DNA of 58,906 nt from an uncultured Selenomonadaceae bacterium (lineage in GTDB: Bacteria > Bacillota > Negativicutes > Selenomonadales > Selenomonadaceae). Numbering within the stretch: position 1 is the first letter of the stretch; each line of letters opens with the position of its first letter. Of this stretch, positions 25,138 through 35,352 are shown piece after piece. The stretch lies in assembly GCA_905234365.1 (NCBI GenBank), contig CAJOHI010000005.1:1-58906 (forward strand). The letters run 5' to 3'. The position numbers and the translations under genes were made by a program. Below the pieces are notes generated by a model. The model saw only the letters and a list, made by a program, of their open reading frames with translations. It did not search any database and was not told the origin of the DNA.

Positions 25138-27630
25138 TTATTTTCCAGGTCTTCCAAGTTTTTCTGCAAGACGACGTTTTAATTCTCTTTGAAATTCTTC
25201 TGCACCACTTTGAAATTTAACCTCAACACAAATAACATAAATTGGTATGCTCCAATTTTCTTTTGCCACATCAACCGGAATTTTAACGGCGTCTTTTTCA
25301 GTTATGACTATCGCTTCTGCACCTTGTGCTTCTGCCTGCTGCAAAACGTCCTGCATTTCACGCATTGTGTATTCATGGTGGTCAGGATAGCGCATACTTT
25401 CCATAATTACAGCGCCTAAATCTTTTAAAGTTCGCTCAAATGATGCAGGATTTCCAATCGCCGACACCGCCATAATTCGCTTACCTTTGATATGATCAAC
25501 ATTGACACCTTCACCGGCTAAATCAACATACCAGTCGCCAAGCGGAATAAAACAGCGCGGTTGATGAATGCTTTCAACGATTTGCGCCTGTTCATTGTAT
25601 TTATGAACAGTCTCACGAATATACTCGCAGGAACCTTTTGCCGCCTGATCAACTTTCGTCATAAGGCAGACATCAGCGCGGCTGATATGTGACATTGATT
25701 CTCTCAAAGTGCCGCGAGGCAATAAATGACCGTTGCCAAAAACGTTGACAGCATCGACAAGCAAAATATCCATATCACGAACAAGCTGCCAATGTTGATA
25801 GCCGTCGTCTAAAATTGCAACTTCAGCGCCGAAATGCTCAATAGCATATTGACCGGTGACGGCACGTTGAGCACCGATTAAAACCGGCACATTCGGCAAA
25901 TGTTTAGCCAGCATGTAAGCTTCATCACCTGCCTCAGCCGCATCCATATGCAACTGTTTTCCGTCGCTGACTATTCCAACTTCACCGTGCCATTTAGCTC
26001 GATAACCACGATTCAAAATTACAACGCGATAACCCATGTCCCTAATATCGCGAGCCAATTTTTGCGCTGTCGGTGTCTTTCCTGTGCCGCCGACAGTTAT
26101 ATTGCCGAGACTTATAACATAACAATTAATCTTTTCCTGTCGCGAAATTCCAATTTTATAGCCGAGAAGTCTTATATTGATAAGCTGTTCATATACCAAA
26201 GAAAAAGAGTACAGAATAGCAACTAAAATGTGCATAGTTATGCCTTCGACTTCCTTATTTTGCAGCATGTGCAGGAAATAAGTTTGCAAATTTTCAACTT
26301 TTTCGGTCGTGCGAACGTGTTTTGCATTTTCGCGTTCCTCAAATTCCGTAAGCATATTTCTGAGCAAAATTGCAGATTTTCTTGAGGCGCCGCGATTTTC
26401 TCTAACAATAGACAACGTTTCAATCTCCAATTTACGGCGATGTTCAGGATCATCAAACAATTTAAGTGCCTCATCAATCAATTCTTTCGGACTGTTAACG
26501 GTTATACAGGCATTGCGATTTTTAAAAAGTGCATGTGTATCCTTAAAATTTTCCATATGATGACCGACAATAATCGCCTTGCCATGCGCTGCCGGTTCTA
26601 AAATATTATGACCACCGTGAGTTACGAGACTGCCGCCAACGTAAATGACATCACCAATACTGTAAACTTTACCGAGTTCACCAATCGTGTCAAGAATGAT
26701 AATATCCTCACCGGCAGGCGGTCGCTTTTGCAATTCCGTTCGAGTGCCAACTGTGAAACCTGCCTTGCTGCAAATATGAACTACTTCAACCGTTCTAAGT
26801 AGTTCACGCGGTGCAATTACAAGGCGTGCCTTTGGGTGATGTTCGCGAATCTTTTTGAAGGCGTTTATTACATATGTTTCTTCGCTGCGATGAGTGCTGC
26901 CTGCAAGTAAAATACCGTCAGCGTCTGTCAATCCCAAATCAATGAGAATTTTTTGACGTTCTTCAGGTGTAACGTCGGTGTAAGTTTGATCGAACTTTGT
27001 ATTGCCTGTAACTGTGACCAAATCTTCCGGCGCACCGAGCTGTTTAATATAATCAGCATCAATAGAGGACTGCATGGCAAACAACTTGACCGTTTTAATC
27101 ATATTTGTCAAAACTGAATAGAGATATTTATAACGCTTAACACTCTTTTCGCTGATTCGACCGTTGACCATCATAACCGGCACATTTAATTTTCTTGCGG
27201 AATTTAAAAAGTTAGGCCATAATTCCGTTTCAACGTTTAAAAATACTCTTGGGTGTATTCGACGCAAGACATGAGCAGCAACAAAAGGCAAATCCAGCGG
27301 AAAATAAATTATGCTGTCTGCGTCTTTGATGATTCTGTTTGCCATTTCATAACCGGAAGTTGTCACAACAGATACTAAAATTGGCGACTTTGGAAATTCT
27401 TGGCGAAATTCCTTAATTAATGGACTTGTTGCAACAATTTCACCGACTGAAGCGGCATGTACCCAAATACAATTTTTTTTCGCAACCTTGTCAAGTGCAT
27501 GTTCAGGAAAAAAACCTAAACTCTGTTTAATTCGTTCCGTAAAACCTTTTTCACGTATTGAACGTATAGCAAACATAGGTATTATTAAAATTACAACGAT
27601 AATTGCTACGATATCATAGAGAAGCTGCAT
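25138..27630 (-). CDS. Fused Kdo transferase (WaaA)-tetraacyldisaccharide 4'-kinase (LpxK)
   Basis: Residues 1-~425 are WaaA/KdtA (GT30): a membrane anchor (4-22), WVHAASVGE with catalytic Glu64, ETELWPN, and GGSLVTHGGHNILEPAAHGK. Residues ~465-830 are LpxK: P-loop SLGNITVGGTGKTP (507-520), VVILNRGYR, GDEAYMLAKHLPN, ILDDGYQHW and TEKDAVKIP. LpxK phosphorylates the lipid A precursor at 4'. WaaA then adds Kdo to that product, so the fusion joins consecutive steps at the inner membrane. AGGAGTGA precedes the ATG at 27630. No other lipid A genes are nearby. Confidence 0.95.
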   Translation of the reverse strand: MQLLYDIVAIIVVILIIPMFAIRSIREKGFTERIKQSLGFFPEHALDKVAKKNCIWVHAASVGEIVATSPLIKEFRQEFPKSPILVSVVTTSGYEMANRIIKDADSIIYFPLDLPFVAAHVLRRIHPRVFLNVETELWPNFLNSARKLNVPVMMVNGRISEKSVKRYKYLYSVLTNMIKTVKLFAMQSSIDADYIKQLGAPEDLVTVTGNTKFDQTYTDVTPEERQKILIDLGLTDADGILLAGSTHRSEETYVINAFKKIREHHPKARLVIAPRELLRTVEVVHICSKAGFTVGTRTELQKRPPAGEDIIILDTIGELGKVYSIGDVIYVGGSLVTHGGHNILEPAAHGKAIIVGHHMENFKDTHALFKNRNACITVNSPKELIDEALKLFDDPEHRRKLEIETLSIVRENRGASRKSAILLRNMLTEFEERENAKHVRTTEKVENLQTYFLHMLQNKEVEGITMHILVAILYSFSLVYEQLINIRLLGYKIGISRQEKINCYVISLGNITVGGTGKTPTAQKLARDIRDMGYRVVILNRGYRAKWHGEVGIVSDGKQLHMDAAEAGDEAYMLAKHLPNVPVLIGAQRAVTGQYAIEHFGAEVAILDDGYQHWQLVRDMDILLVDAVNVFGNGHLLPRGTLRESMSHISRADVCLMTKVDQAAKGSCEYIRETVHKYNEQAQIVESIHQPRCFIPLGDWYVDLAGEGVNVDHIKGKRIMAVSAIGNPASFERTLKDLGAVIMESMRYPDHHEYTMREMQDVLQQAEAQGAEAIVITEKDAVKIPVDVAKENWSIPIYVICVEVKFQSGAEEFQRELKRRLAEKLGRPGK

Positions 27631-27750
27631 TGACTCACTCCTATTCAGATTCTTAATTCATAACGAAATTAACAATCAAAAATTAATTACACATTGTTTA
27701 TAGTTTATCGTTTGTGAAAAAAAAATGCAAGCCTTTAATAATATTTACAT

Positions 27751-27789
27751 AAAAAAATTACTCACCTCAAACAGATGAGCAATTTTTTT
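27751..27789 (-). terminator. Rho-independent terminator of purF
   Basis: AATTGCTCAT/GTGAGTAATT stem on the minus strand with a short loop and a T-run, about 20 bases after the purF stop. Confidence 0.8.
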
Positions 27790-27810
27790 GAAAAACTTTT
27801 CGTTACAAAA

Positions 27811-29244
27811 TTACTTTAAATATTCTCCACGAATATCTTCCTTCGGCGGTGCTATTGGATAATTGCCGCTGAAACATGCTGTACAAATTGGTTGATTGCC
27901 GCTCAATTCTTTTAAACACTCGATAGGCAAATAACCAAGTGAATCAGCGCCGATAATTTGGCAAATTTCCTCAACGGTTCGATTATGAGCTATCAACTGC
28001 TCCTCTGAAGGAATATCAATTCCGAAATAGCAAGGGTGATAAAATGGCGGCGAAGAAATTCTCATATGCACTTCTTTTGCGCCGGCAGTTCTAAGCATTG
28101 TAACAATTTGATCGCTTGTCGTTCCTCTTACAATCGAATCGTCAATAATTATAACTCTCTTGCCTTCGACCATTTCTCTCAACACGTTGAGTTTAATATG
28201 GACACTTTTAATTCTGCTGCTTTGCTGTGGCTTAATGAAAGTTCTGCCAACGTAAGTATTTTTTGTAAAAGCAATGCCGTAAGGTATACCGGATTCCATT
28301 GAATAGCCAAGCGCCGCCATATTGCCGGATTCAGGAATACTGACGACTACATCAGCTTCAATCGGATGAGTTTTCGCTAATAATCTTCCGGCAATAATTC
28401 GTGACTTTGCTACGCTCATTCCGTCAAAAGTCGTATCCGGTCTGCAAAAGTAAATATATTCAAAGATACAACGAGCCTCTTTTTCGTGTGGCAACGCCAA
28501 ATCAAGATTGGATTCAATCTTACCATTATAATTAATCGTTACAACTTCACCAGGCAAAACATCACGAACAAATTTAGCATTGACGGTTTCCAAAGCGCAA
28601 CTTTCTGAAGCGATAATATAAGCACTGTCCAGCTTGCCAATAACCAGCGGTCTAAATCCAAATGGGTCTCTTGCTCCGATTAATTTACGCGGACTTGCAA
28701 TTACAAGCGAATACGAACCTTGAACTCGTTTGAGAGCACGAACAGCCGCTTCTTGAACAGTAGGAGCATTAATCCTTTCACGAGCAATATGGTAAGCAAT
28801 GGTTTCGGTGTCAATCGTCGTTTGAAAAATGGCGCCACCTTTGGCAAGTTCACGGCGAAGTTGCGGTGCATTTACTAAATTTCCATTATGAGCGAGCATT
28901 AAGGTTCCTTTAATGTAAGCAAGGACCAATGGCTGAGAATTTTCATGAGTTGAGCCGCCGGCAGTGGAATAACGAACATGACCAACACCAAGATTGCCTT
29001 TAAGTTTGTCAAGGTTATGAATACGGAAAACCTCGTTGACACGTCCAAGATCCTTATGACAAAGAACCTTATTCTTGCCGTTAAATGTGTTGGTTACTGC
29101 AATTCCGGCACTTTCCTGACCGCGATGTTGCAAGGCGTAAAGTCCGTAATAAATCGTTGGAGCAACGTTGCCGCCTTCCAAATCATACATACCAAATACG
29201 CCACATTCCTCACCGATTGGGTTTTCCAAATCACCAAAATCCAT
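27811..29244 (-). CDS. purF: Amidophosphoribosyltransferase
   Basis: The 477-residue enzyme makes phosphoribosylamine from PRPP and glutamine, the first step of purine synthesis. The N-terminal glutaminase nucleophile is Cys14 in GEECGVFGM, which requires removal of a short propeptide as in the Bacillus-type enzyme. RGQESAGIAV, LAHNGNLVN and the PRPP-binding loop VIIDDSIVRGTTS are intact, as are cysteines in the C-terminal region (ACFSGNYP) that fit an Fe-S form. AGGTGAG precedes the ATG at 29244. It follows the chemoreceptor gene by 53 bases; no other pur genes are in the window. Confidence 0.97.
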   Translation of the reverse strand: MDFGDLENPIGEECGVFGMYDLEGGNVAPTIYYGLYALQHRGQESAGIAVTNTFNGKNKVLCHKDLGRVNEVFRIHNLDKLKGNLGVGHVRYSTAGGSTHENSQPLVLAYIKGTLMLAHNGNLVNAPQLRRELAKGGAIFQTTIDTETIAYHIARERINAPTVQEAAVRALKRVQGSYSLVIASPRKLIGARDPFGFRPLVIGKLDSAYIIASESCALETVNAKFVRDVLPGEVVTINYNGKIESNLDLALPHEKEARCIFEYIYFCRPDTTFDGMSVAKSRIIAGRLLAKTHPIEADVVVSIPESGNMAALGYSMESGIPYGIAFTKNTYVGRTFIKPQQSSRIKSVHIKLNVLREMVEGKRVIIIDDSIVRGTTSDQIVTMLRTAGAKEVHMRISSPPFYHPCYFGIDIPSEEQLIAHNRTVEEICQIIGADSLGYLPIECLKELSGNQPICTACFSGNYPIAPPKEDIRGEYLK

Positions 29245-29297
29245 AACTCACCTCATATGTCAATTTTTAATTCACAATCTGCAATTATTAATAAGCA

Positions 29298-31100
29298 TTA
29301 AATTTTAAATCTTGCAATGACTTCCTGCATATTTTGTGCCTGTGTTGCGAGTGAACGGCTGGCATCTGCAATTTCGTGCATTGTCGCTGTCTGTTCTTCA
29401 GAAGCTGCGGATACCGTTTCAGATTCTTTGGCAACTTCGCGACTCTTTGTATTAATATGTTCAACAGATTTTGTAATTACTCCGGTACTTTCAACGAGTT
29501 CTGCGACAATCGCTTCCATTCTCTGAGAACCTTGATCCACATCAGTAACCATTACAGCTATCTCTTTAAATGTCTTTCCTGCGCCATCAACTGAACCTAC
29601 GCCACTTTGAACCTGTTTGACGCTATCCTGCATTGAATGAACGGCATCTTGTGCCTTAGCCTGAATTGAACCGATTAAATTGGAAATTTCTTGAGCAGAA
29701 GTTTGAGATTGTTCTGCAAGCTTACGAACTTCATCAGCAACGACTGCGAAACCTCTGCCATGTTCACCGGCACGAGCCGCCTCAATCGCTGCGTTAAGTG
29801 CAAGCAAATTCGTTTGATCTGCTATTGCAGCAATGGCGTCAACAATTTTGCCGATTTTATCTGATTCTTCGCCGAGTTGTGCAATAACGGTAGAAGCATC
29901 ACTGACGGAACTTTCAATAATCTTCATTTGGTCAACCGCATCAGCAACGCTTTTGCCGCCCATTTCAGCGGCATTGTTTGTCTCTTGAATCTTACTACTG
30001 GACGCACTCAAAGTGTCAGTAAAAGTATTCATGTTAGTCATAAGCTGTTCTGATTGGCGCGTTGCATTTTCAACTTCCGTAAACTGTTCGGTAGCGGCGC
30101 CTGCAACTTTAACTATTGATTCAGCAACCTGGTTAATTGCGATTGAAGATTGATCTGCACTTGCTGTCAACTGTTCAGACGCAGCGGCAACCTGTTCAGC
30201 AGATTCAACAACTCTTGCAACCATATCGTGAACATTCTTGCGAAGATTTAATAAAGCATTGCCCATAACACCAATTTCATCGCTGCGCTCAGTATCAATA
30301 GGAATATCATTTACATTTGTTCTAAAATCACCGGTTGAAAGAACTTCGATAGCTTGTGTCAAATCTCTAATCGGTTGAATCATTCTTCTTGACAAGGCGA
30401 TAGAAGCGAAAATTAAAATAATTTCGAGGACAATCATAACGATTGCCGACATTATGAAGTTAGAGCGAAATTCGGCATCAGCTTTAGATTGAACTTCTGC
30501 TACCTTTTCATCAATGTAGTCAATCCAAACGCCTGTGCCGACAATCCAGCGATATGGAGCAAATGAGGCGGTATAATTTCTCTTTGGAAGTGGTTCAGTT
30601 TGATTTGGCTTTGCAAACATTAAATCTGTATAGCCGCCACCGGATTTTTGTCCGTTTTCAATCATTTCCTTAATAAATTGTTTGCCGTGAGGATCAGTTA
30701 GATTTATACGCGATTTGCCTTCAACATCAGCACGACCAAGTAAAACAACATTGATACCTTCGTAAGTGTCAATCCAAAAATAACCGGCACCGTTGTCGTA
30801 ACGCATTGCACGAACAAGTGCAGCAGCTTCTATTTTTGCCTGATCTTCGGTAAGTTGTCCGGCTTGCTGGCGTTTGTATACTGAATCTATCACGCTGATT
30901 GCAACTTCCGTTTCTTTTTTCAATTCAGCTTCAATGTCTTCGGTAAGTGCAGTTCTGTAGGAAGTTACCTGTTCTTCCGTATTGTCGAGCATACTTTTAA
31001 AAAATATGCCGCCCATACAAATCATCGTAATTATTGATGCACCTATCATCATTATTAGAAATTGTGTCCGCATAGACGATTGCATCTGGAGTCCGCCCAT
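29298..31100 (-). CDS. Methyl-accepting chemotaxis protein with a Cache sensor
   Basis: Layout from the chosen start: TM1 (~13-35), a periplasmic single-Cache_2 sensor ([20 protein letters not shown], then [16 protein letters not shown]), TM2, HAMP ([20 protein letters not shown]) and a long coiled-coil signalling domain. The CheA/CheW hairpin tip is canonical ([19 protein letters not shown]). Relatives sense small organic acids. Start options are GTG at 31142, ATG at 31118 and ATG at 31100. I chose 31100 because GGGAG lies 11 bases upstream and the first membrane helix follows closely. Probably a single gene or the first gene of a unit with purF. Confidence 0.93.
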   Translation of the reverse strand: MGGLQMQSSMRTQFLIMMIGASIITMICMGGIFFKSMLDNTEEQVTSYRTALTEDIEAELKKETEVAISVIDSVYKRQQAGQLTEDQAKIEAAALVRAMRYDNGAGYFWIDTYEGINVVLLGRADVEGKSRINLTDPHGKQFIKEMIENGQKSGGGYTDLMFAKPNQTEPLPKRNYTASFAPYRWIVGTGVWIDYIDEKVAEVQSKADAEFRSNFIMSAIVMIVLEIILIFASIALSRRMIQPIRDLTQAIEVLSTGDFRTNVNDIPIDTERSDEIGVMGNALLNLRKNVHDMVARVVESAEQVAAASEQLTASADQSSIAINQVAESIVKVAGAATEQFTEVENATRQSEQLMTNMNTFTDTLSASSSKIQETNNAAEMGGKSVADAVDQMKIIESSVSDASTVIAQLGEESDKIGKIVDAIAAIADQTNLLALNAAIEAARAGEHGRGFAVVADEVRKLAEQSQTSAQEISNLIGSIQAKAQDAVHSMQDSVKQVQSGVGSVDGAGKTFKEIAVMVTDVDQGSQRMEAIVAELVESTGVITKSVEHINTKSREVAKESETVSAASEEQTATMHEIADASRSLATQAQNMQEVIARFKI

Positions 31101-31242
31101 ATTAAATTCATCTCCCATTCTGTTTTTACTCTTTTTATTCACGAGTTTTATAAAATGATTATTCTATTCTATATTTTAAAATCCTGCGTCATTGCAAATA
31201 AAAAACTTTATATTTAATTTCGCAAAAATTTTGATAAAGTCG

Positions 31243-31271
31243 TCGACAAGTCAGAAAATTTCGTGTAAACT
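31243..31271 (+). promoter_or_regulatory. Possible promoter of the GltD-like gene
   Basis: TCGACA, a 17-base spacer, then TAAACT, about 80 bases before the start codon at 31354. Confidence 0.45.
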
Positions 31272-31353
31272 AAATAAAAGTAGCGATGTGTGATTTTGTC
31301 AGATATTTTATTTTAAAAATGCTTTCTGGCAAAGAGACAGGAGGAATTAAAAA

Positions 31354-32586
31354 ATGGCTGTTCATGTACTTAATGAAGCAAGACGCTGTCTTCAATGTAA
31401 AAAACCGCTTTGCAGATTGAAGGGCTGTCCGGTTGAAACTAACATTCCTGAGATGATTCGGCTCTTTCTTGCCGGTGAATCCGAAGCAGCAGGCAAAATG
31501 CTTTTTGAAAATAATCCGCTTTCCATTGTCTGCTCTCTCGTTTGCGATCACGAAAACCAATGTGAAGGTAATTGCATTCAAGGTCGTCGTGGCGCTGCAA
31601 TTAACATTCCAAGCATTGAAAATTATATTTCTGATGCTTATCTTGACAAAGTGATTATTGAGCGTGAACCGGATAAAGGACAAAAAGTTGCGATTATCGG
31701 CGCAGGTCCGGCAGGAATTACCATTGCGATTAAACTTGCTGAACGCGGTTACGACATTACGATTTTTGAGCGCATGGATAAAGTCGGCGGCATGATGCGC
31801 TACGGCATACCGGCTTTCAGACTTCCAAGAATGATATTAGATCGTTATCAAGTTAAACTTCGTCAAATTGGCATTCATTTCAGACCTAATACCTCTATCG
31901 GCGGTGCAATTCATCTTGACGATTTATTTACAGATGGTTATGACGCAGTATTTATCGGAACAGGCGTATGGCGGCCGAATCGTACACATTGCAAAGGTGA
32001 ATCACTTGGCAACGTTCATTTTGCGATTGACTATTTGCAGAATCCTGAAGCCTACGATTTAGGCGACACTGTTGCAATTATCGGTGCCGGTAATTCCGCA
32101 ATCGACGTTGCAAGAACCGTTGTCCGAATGGGAAGCCGTCACGTTACGATTTATGCACGCCGTCAAAGAATTGCAGCAAGTCAACGCGAGTTGGATTATG
32201 CACAAGTTGATGGAATTGATGTTCAGCAAGGCATGCAGATTAAAGAGTTTACGGACAAAGGACCTGTTTTTATACCGAAGATTTTTGACGAGGAAGGCAA
32301 TTTAGTCCGCGAAGAAGAACCTGTGCTTGTCCTTGCAGATAGCACGATTATTGCAATAAGTCAAGGACCTAAAGATAAAATTGTCAATACCACAACAAAT
32401 CTTGATGTCAACAATAAAGGCTTAATTGTAGTTGACGACGCCGGAAAAACCACTCACGAAGGTGTATTTGCAAGCGGTGATGTCGTTGCAGGTTCAAAAA
32501 ATGTAGTTTTAGCAGTTAAATATTCTAAACTTGTTGCTAAGGCAATGGACGAATACTTAACTTCAAAACGTGAAACTAAAAATTAA
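31354..32586 (+). CDS. GltD-like NAD(P)-binding Fe-S oxidoreductase
   Basis: A 410-residue flavoprotein of the glutamate synthase small-subunit family. The N-terminal Fe-S domain has Cys12, 15, 20 and 25 (RCLQCKKPLCRLKGCPV) and a second cysteine group (CDHENQCEGNC). FAD binding is at AIIGAGPAG and NADPH binding at AIIGAGNSAIDVA. The C-terminal FASGDVVAGSKNVVLAVK completes the FAD site. Such proteins work as the small subunit of glutamate synthase, NfnB-type transhydrogenase or related enzymes. No large-subunit gene is adjacent, so the partner is unknown. An AGGAGG site precedes the ATG. Confidence 0.88.
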   Translation: MAVHVLNEARRCLQCKKPLCRLKGCPVETNIPEMIRLFLAGESEAAGKMLFENNPLSIVCSLVCDHENQCEGNCIQGRRGAAINIPSIENYISDAYLDKVIIEREPDKGQKVAIIGAGPAGITIAIKLAERGYDITIFERMDKVGGMMRYGIPAFRLPRMILDRYQVKLRQIGIHFRPNTSIGGAIHLDDLFTDGYDAVFIGTGVWRPNRTHCKGESLGNVHFAIDYLQNPEAYDLGDTVAIIGAGNSAIDVARTVVRMGSRHVTIYARRQRIAASQRELDYAQVDGIDVQQGMQIKEFTDKGPVFIPKIFDEEGNLVREEEPVLVLADSTIIAISQGPKDKIVNTTTNLDVNNKGLIVVDDAGKTTHEGVFASGDVVAGSKNVVLAVKYSKLVAKAMDEYLTSKRETKN

Positions 32587-32603
32587 TTGATAATTAATAA
32601 TCG

Positions 32604-32643
32604 GAATGCGGAATTAAAGATAGAAATTTTTAATTCTGCATTC
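32604..32643. repeat. Imperfect inverted repeat
   Basis: GAATGC-GAATTAAA pairs with TTTAATTC-GCATTC around a 9-base loop, with one mismatch. There is no T-run, so it is not a clear terminator. It may be a short dispersed palindrome or an mRNA stabilising structure between the GltD-like and binding-protein genes. Confidence 0.5.
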
Positions 32644-32674
32644 TTGATTCTAAATCACAGAAAGAGTGATAATC

Positions 32675-33601
32675 ATGAATTGTTTAAAGAAAATTTTGTT
32701 GCCTATGATTGTACTTATTGTGGTCATAGCAGTTATGACAGGCTGTGGAGGAGAGCGTAGTGACAAAATTTTTTATCTCAATCACGACAACACAGATTTC
32801 TTTGGTGGCATGTTAATTAGGGAGGAAGTTGCCAGATTTGCTCAAACTAAAGGACTCAACATTGATTTTTATGATGCCAAAGGTGACAGCAATACTCAAA
32901 TGGACCAAATGAAAGAAGCTCTCAAAAATAATCCTCAAGCTATCGTTTTGCTTGCGATTGACGGCGATGGAATGATTCCATTTGTCAAGCGTGCCAATGA
33001 AATTGGTATACCAATCGTTACAGTTAATCGTGATGCAAATGACGGCGAAAGGATAAGAGTTACTTCTGACGACTTTGAAGCCGGCAAATTACAAGCTAAT
33101 TATATGGCTCAAAAACTTCCTCAAGGCGCAAATGTCGTATATCTTGAAGGCACAGCAAATTTATTGCTCTCTCAAAAACGTTGGGACGGTTTCAAAAAAG
33201 AATTGAATGCCAAGCGTCCGGATATCCAAATTTTGGACATGCAGGACGGTAAGTTCAGTAAGGCAGAAGCAATGAAAATTACTGCTCTTTGGCTGTCAAT
33301 ATATCCTAAAATTGACGCTGTTGTTTGCGGTAATGACCAAATGGCACTCGGCGCTATTGCGGCGCTTAAATCTGCAAATCGTCTCACAGGTTGCCTCGTT
33401 TCAGGTATCGACGCAGTAGATGATGCCTTAAAAGCCATTGCAGCCGGTGAAATGGTGCAAACTATCAAACAAGATGGAATTAAACAGGCAGACAGTGTTG
33501 TTGAAATTTTGGAAACTATCAGCAAAGGCGGCAAACCTACTGATATTGAAATTCCGTATACTTCTATCACCAAAGATAATTTGGCACAATTCAAAAAATA
33601 A
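32675..33601 (+). CDS. Orphan ribose/galactose-type binding lipoprotein
   Basis: The 308-residue protein (from the ATG at 32675, with AGAAAGAG upstream) is a lipoprotein with lipobox MTGC (Cys24). Its Peripla_BP_4 fold resembles Rbs[63 protein letters not shown], split by conserved loops, and [18 protein letters not shown]. RbsB-type proteins bind sugars such as ribose or galactose. No ABC permease or ATPase gene is present. A chemoreceptor gene starts 11 bases after its stop, so it may present sugar to that receptor, as RbsB does to Trg in E. coli. Confidence 0.92.
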   Translation: MNCLKKILLPMIVLIVVIAVMTGCGGERSDKIFYLNHDNTDFFGGMLIREEVARFAQTKGLNIDFYDAKGDSNTQMDQMKEALKNNPQAIVLLAIDGDGMIPFVKRANEIGIPIVTVNRDANDGERIRVTSDDFEAGKLQANYMAQKLPQGANVVYLEGTANLLLSQKRWDGFKKELNAKRPDIQILDMQDGKFSKAEAMKITALWLSIYPKIDAVVCGNDQMALGAIAALKSANRLTGCLVSGIDAVDDALKAIAAGEMVQTIKQDGIKQADSVVEILETISKGGKPTDIEIPYTSITKDNLAQFKK

Positions 33602-33612
33602 GGAGAACTGCC

Positions 33613-35319
33613 ATGTTAAAAAAATTATCCGTAAGAACAAAAATATTATTTCTTTCCATAGTTATGATTTTTATTATTTGCGTAGTTGCAGGCGTCGGTA
33701 TTATCTTCAATAGTTGGGCGAAAGATTCCTTAGATGAGATGTATAAATCGAATCTTATGGCAACTCAATTTTTAAACGATGCAAATGGTCATTTTCGTAA
33801 TATTGATGTAGATATTGCCTACATGTTACTTGGCAGCAGTGGCATTGACCGCAATATCTTGCAGGAAGACATTCTGGCACGTTTAGAAAATATTCGTAAT
33901 AATGCTGACAGATTGAGTGAGATTGTCAAAGATGAAAAATCTCATCAGATTCTACAGAGTCTTTACGAACATTTAAATCAGGCAAAAACAGCAGTCAATG
34001 CAACTAAAGGTCTCTCAAATTCTCCGGAAGATAAAATTAAATTGTATAAAAATCTCATGGCAGTCAGAACCGTTGCAGATGATCTTAACGCAATTACGCC
34101 AAATAACGTATTTCAAGGCAAAATTTTATTTGAGGAAAATAACGAAAGTTACAATCTTGTCATTCGCATATTCGCTGCAATTATAATTCTCGGTCTTCTT
34201 TTTGGAATCGGTGCAGCAATTATAATATCAAGAAATATTGCCAATCCTTTATCACGTGCTATTGAAGAATTAAACACCATAGCCAAAGGCGAATTGACTA
34301 AAGAAATTCCAGCGGAACTCATGGAACGCGAAGACGAAGTTGGAACCGTCGTTCATGCTCTTTCAAAAATGCAAGGTAGTCTTCGCGATATTTTAAAAAA
34401 CGTCCGAGAAGAAGCGCAACATAGCGTGGATATGGTAGGAAGTGTACAAGCACTCATAAGAACACTTGACGAACACACACAAGATATGTCTGCGGTGACT
34501 GAACAAATTGCCGCCGGCACTGAAGAAACGGCTGCCACTACCTCAAATATTCAAACTTTAAGCGACAATGTAAATAAAGAAATTCTCAACACTTCTGAAG
34601 AATCGCAGCGCAGTGAAGCCTACGCAAATGAAATTGACGAAAGAGCCGCTAAACTTCGAGAGAGTACAAGTCAAGCCATTAAGGTATCGGAACAGCTTTA
34701 CGGTCAAACTAAGTCATCACTTGAAAAGTCTATCGAATCGGCACAAGTTGTCAGCGATATTGAGCACTTCACAGGCGAAATAGTAAATATAGCGGATCAG
34801 ACCAATCTTTTAGCACTTAATGCGGCAATCGAAGCTGCAAGAGCCGGTGAACATGGTCGCGGTTTTGCGGTTGTCGCCGACGAAGTTAGAAAACTCGCCG
34901 AACAAACTGCCGGTTCTGCTGATAACATAAAAAAACTTACTGAACAAGTTACAAGTTCCGTTAATGAGCTTTCAAAAGGAGCTTTCGACATTCTCAAATT
35001 CATTGATGATACGGTCATTAAAGACTATCAAGGCATGGGAGAAACTGCCGAACAATACAAGAAAGACGCCGAATATGTTAAAGATTGGGCGCGTCAAAGC
35101 AACGAAAGAGCATCTACGCTTGCCGAATCAATTCAAACTATGACCAGAGCAATGGAAGATATTGCAAGGGCAACACATGAAGGCGCTGTTGGCAATACCA
35201 GCATTGCTGAGAAAGTTTCACTAATGGCAGAAAATGCACATGAAATTTCCAACAAGATGAACGAATCAGAAGCAGGTGCAAGGCGTTTAATGGAACAAGT
35301 TGACAGGTTTAAAATTTAA
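33613..35319 (+). CDS. Methyl-accepting chemotaxis protein with a 4HB-type sensor
   Basis: The 568-residue protein has TM1 (~11-32), a helical periplasmic domain of ~150 residues that looks like a four-helix bundle ([18 protein letters not shown]), TM2 (~183-207), HAMP ([17 protein letters not shown]) and a signalling domain with the canonical tip ([19 protein letters not shown]) and ending [15 protein letters not shown] precedes the ATG. It starts 11 bases after a binding lipoprotein gene; 4HB receptors such as Trg and Tar accept ligand-loaded binding proteins. The specific partnership here is inference from adjacency. Confidence 0.93.
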   Translation: MLKKLSVRTKILFLSIVMIFIICVVAGVGIIFNSWAKDSLDEMYKSNLMATQFLNDANGHFRNIDVDIAYMLLGSSGIDRNILQEDILARLENIRNNADRLSEIVKDEKSHQILQSLYEHLNQAKTAVNATKGLSNSPEDKIKLYKNLMAVRTVADDLNAITPNNVFQGKILFEENNESYNLVIRIFAAIIILGLLFGIGAAIIISRNIANPLSRAIEELNTIAKGELTKEIPAELMEREDEVGTVVHALSKMQGSLRDILKNVREEAQHSVDMVGSVQALIRTLDEHTQDMSAVTEQIAAGTEETAATTSNIQTLSDNVNKEILNTSEESQRSEAYANEIDERAAKLRESTSQAIKVSEQLYGQTKSSLEKSIESAQVVSDIEHFTGEIVNIADQTNLLALNAAIEAARAGEHGRGFAVVADEVRKLAEQTAGSADNIKKLTEQVTSSVNELSKGAFDILKFIDDTVIKDYQGMGETAEQYKKDAEYVKDWARQSNERASTLAESIQTMTRAMEDIARATHEGAVGNTSIAEKVSLMAENAHEISNKMNESEAGARRLMEQVDRFKI

Positions 35320-35352
35320 TATTCAAAATAAAATTAGAAATGAGTAGTGACA

